NCBI GenBank assembly: GCA_023397045.1
Contig: JAEWUR010000096.1
Span: 1 to 5,450 of the forward strand
Length of the DNA stretch: 5,450 nt
Reading direction: 5' to 3'
Origin: Planctomycetota bacterium
GTDB taxonomy: Bacteria > Planctomycetota > Planctomycetia > Pirellulales > Thermoguttaceae
Part shown: piece by piece, positions 5,372-5,450 of the stretch
Position numbering within the stretch: the stretch's first letter is position 1
Layout: the number at the start of each line of letters is the position of its first letter
Translations under genes and position numbers: made by a program
The notes under the pieces: generated by a model
The model's database searches: none
The model's input: the letters and a program-made list of their open reading frames with translations, nothing else
What the model was told of the DNA's origin: nothing

Positions 5372-5450
5372 ATGGCGGCCCAATATGTCCTAGGAATCGA
5401 CCTCGGCACAACCAACAGCGTATTGGCCTACGCTCCGGTTGACGCCGACC
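5372..5450 (+). CDS. Hsp70-family (DnaK-like) protein, 5' end only
   Basis: Only the first 26 codons are inside the window; the gene runs off the right edge. The translation reads MAAQYVLGIDLGTTNSVLAY and then a few more residues. GIDLGTTNS (8-16) is the phosphate-1 loop of the actin-like ATPase domain of Hsp70 proteins, which binds ATP and is nearly invariant in the family. Because it follows a DUF2760 gene, this is more likely one of the atypical, specialised Hsp70 paralogues than the main DnaK, but 26 residues cannot decide that. The start at 5372 is the only ATG in this frame near the motif; a nearby ATG at 5364 is in another frame. Only a weak GGATGA (5362-5367) precedes it as a ribosome binding site. 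Confidence 0.88.
   Translation, partial: MAAQYVLGIDLGTTNSVLAYAPVDAD

Overview
The window looks like a chromosomal segment from a planctomycete, probably close to the Pirellulales. All six supported genes lie on the + strand. The case rests on four things: high-GC coding sequence, loose spacers rich in hairpins and short A/T-rich repeated words, a tiny lipoprotein with a conserved-looking tail that I associate with planctomycetes, and an HU protein with a long Ala/Lys/Pro tail. The lineage is an inference from style and recalled families, not from a marker gene.

Left part (1-1205). An HU-family nucleoid protein (36-428) is followed by a 239-base spacer with spaced T-tracts. Next comes a 72-residue predicted lipoprotein (668-886). 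One base after its stop codon an ordered, nested inverted repeat begins (888-1011). Beyond it lie a good sigma70-like promoter (1033-1062) and a GC-rich hairpin followed by four T (about 1096-1127). That hairpin is either the terminator of the upstream transcript or, if the promoter is real, an attenuator in the leader of the next gene.

Middle part (1206-4414). A class 1B-like dihydroorotate dehydrogenase (pyrD, de novo pyrimidine synthesis) is followed after 54 bases by tryptophanyl-tRNA synthetase (trpS). The spacer between them is made of short repeats and has no Shine-Dalgarno sequence. A 387-residue protein of unrecognised function follows. It has features of a class I aldolase TIM barrel (a lysine in a strand-6-like motif, then GGS and GRKIN motifs) plus a short tail on a low-complexity linker. 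It is the least explained gene here.

Right part (4415-5450). A 282-base spacer with several hairpins leads to a DUF2760 protein, and then, after 141 bases, to the first 26 codons of an Hsp70-family protein that runs off the window. I recall DUF2760 genes sitting next to atypical Hsp70 genes in other bacteria, so this is probably a chaperone-linked module of unknown role.

The genes do not form one pathway. They are mostly housekeeping functions (nucleoid, pyrimidine, translation) next to two poorly understood units. I saw no tRNA, rRNA, CRISPR array, transposase or phage gene.
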